Below, piece by piece: positions 5,873 to 6,334 of a stretch of 6,334 nt of DNA. The stretch is from positions 1-6,334 of the forward strand of contig CAMWWF010000178.1 of assembly GCA_947177885.1 (NCBI GenBank). Reading direction: 5' to 3'. Both the position numbers and the translations under genes were made by a program. Every line of letters begins with the position of its first letter. Position 1 is the stretch's first letter. The notes under the pieces were generated by a model. It had not been told where the DNA came from. It searched no databases and saw only the letters and a program-made list of their open reading frames with translations. This stretch comes from an uncultured Lachnospiraceae bacterium. GTDB taxonomy: Bacteria > Bacillota_A > Clostridia > Lachnospirales > Lachnospiraceae.

Positions 5873-6334
5873 TTACTCCCTCTTCCGCAGGATCAGCACA
5901 ATGACCACCGTAACAGTCACGATCAGGATATAAAGCCCGATCTCACTACTCTTTTGGGGAGGGCAATATGTATAATCAACCGTCACTTTCGGCTCCGCGC
6001 CATCCCCCTCATGGGCGTAGCAGTAAACGCATCCCTTTATCAACATTTTCTTCTGAAAATCTCCCAATTGTCTGCCGGAAAAGATTCCCCCTGCCAATGT
6101 CTGACGATCAGCAGTCAGTTCTCCGCCCTGTGTCCAGTTGTCAGCTCCCACCTTTTTATACCAGAGCCTGCCACCATATTCATGGGGAATAAAGCGATCC
6201 CCCATGCTCAGGGAAAGCATGTCGTTTCCTGTGGGCATTATGCCCGTGGAAGACTCATATACCGCGTAGATCCGGTGCTCCGTTTCCGCCTGAAAGGCAA
6301 ATACATTTATGTAAAATACCACTGTATACTGTTC
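5873..6334 (-). CDS. Unrecognised secreted, C-terminally membrane-anchored protein, 5' end missing
   Basis: I do not recognise this protein. The frame is open to the window edge (Glu-Gln-Tyr-Thr upstream of a GTG at 6320-6322), so the true start is probably outside. The visible N-terminus, VVFYINVFAFQA, looks like the end of a signal peptide with cleavage after Phe-Gln-Ala. About 110 polar residues follow, rich in Gly, Tyr and Asp. Then comes a hydrophobic segment, about residues 128-145 counted from that GTG, and a basic end, RKRE. This is a type I topology: outside domain, one anchor, short cytoplasmic tail. Three cysteines occur outside, a CVYC pair (98-101) and C120 just before the anchor. 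There is no LPXTG motif. The stop is followed by an inverted repeat that may terminate transcription before the flagellar genes, so a functional link to motility is not established. Confidence 0.75.
   Translation of the reverse strand, partial: EQYTVVFYINVFAFQAETEHRIYAVYESSTGIMPTGNDMLSLSMGDRFIPHEYGGRLWYKKVGADNWTQGGELTADRQTLAGGIFSGRQLGDFQKKMLIKGCVYCYAHEGDGAEPKVTVDYTYCPPQKSSEIGLYILIVTVTVVIVLILRKRE

Overview
The window looks like part of a chromosome from a motile, endospore-lineage member of the Clostridia, most likely a gut Lachnospiraceae. The main reasons are a BofA-type sporulation protein, a YaaL (DUF2508) protein, a flagellin with its FliS chaperone, and a very large protein resembling the DUF6240 family that accompanies clostridial flagellin genes. 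No species can be named from the sequence alone. I see no rRNA, tRNA, CRISPR array, transposase or phage gene.

Left part (1-1000): bofA (144-419, minus) and yaaL (704-1000, plus) are divergent, separated by 284 bp. In Bacillus and many Firmicutes these two genes are co-directional neighbours in recR-yaaL-bofA, so the pair has been rearranged here. On the bofA side, the intergenic region has a close match to a mother-cell sigma-E promoter. On the yaaL side, it has an apparently structured leader of about 135 nt (543-679) that I cannot assign to a known riboswitch class.

Middle and right part (950-5677, all minus): transcription reads from right to left through a DUF6240-like protein of 991 residues, then flagellin, then FliS. 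The DUF6240-like gene has a TTG start and a sigma-28/sigma-D-like promoter. The flagellin leader has GGA motifs and a hairpin of the kind bound by CsrA. FliS would hold flagellin monomers for export. The large protein has helical repeats and a C-terminal segment resembling the FliK hook-length domain, so it probably acts in flagellar assembly. The 3' end of fliS overlaps the 3' end of convergent yaaL by 51 bp, with no terminator visible between them.

Right edge (5678-6334): a 195-bp intergenic region holds the DUF6240 promoter and a perfect 12-bp inverted repeat. Beyond it is the 3' part of an unrecognised minus-strand gene for a secreted, C-terminally membrane-anchored protein with a CxxC pair. 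At the left edge, positions 1-80 may hold the start of another minus-strand gene. No gene-free stretch exceeds 300 bases.
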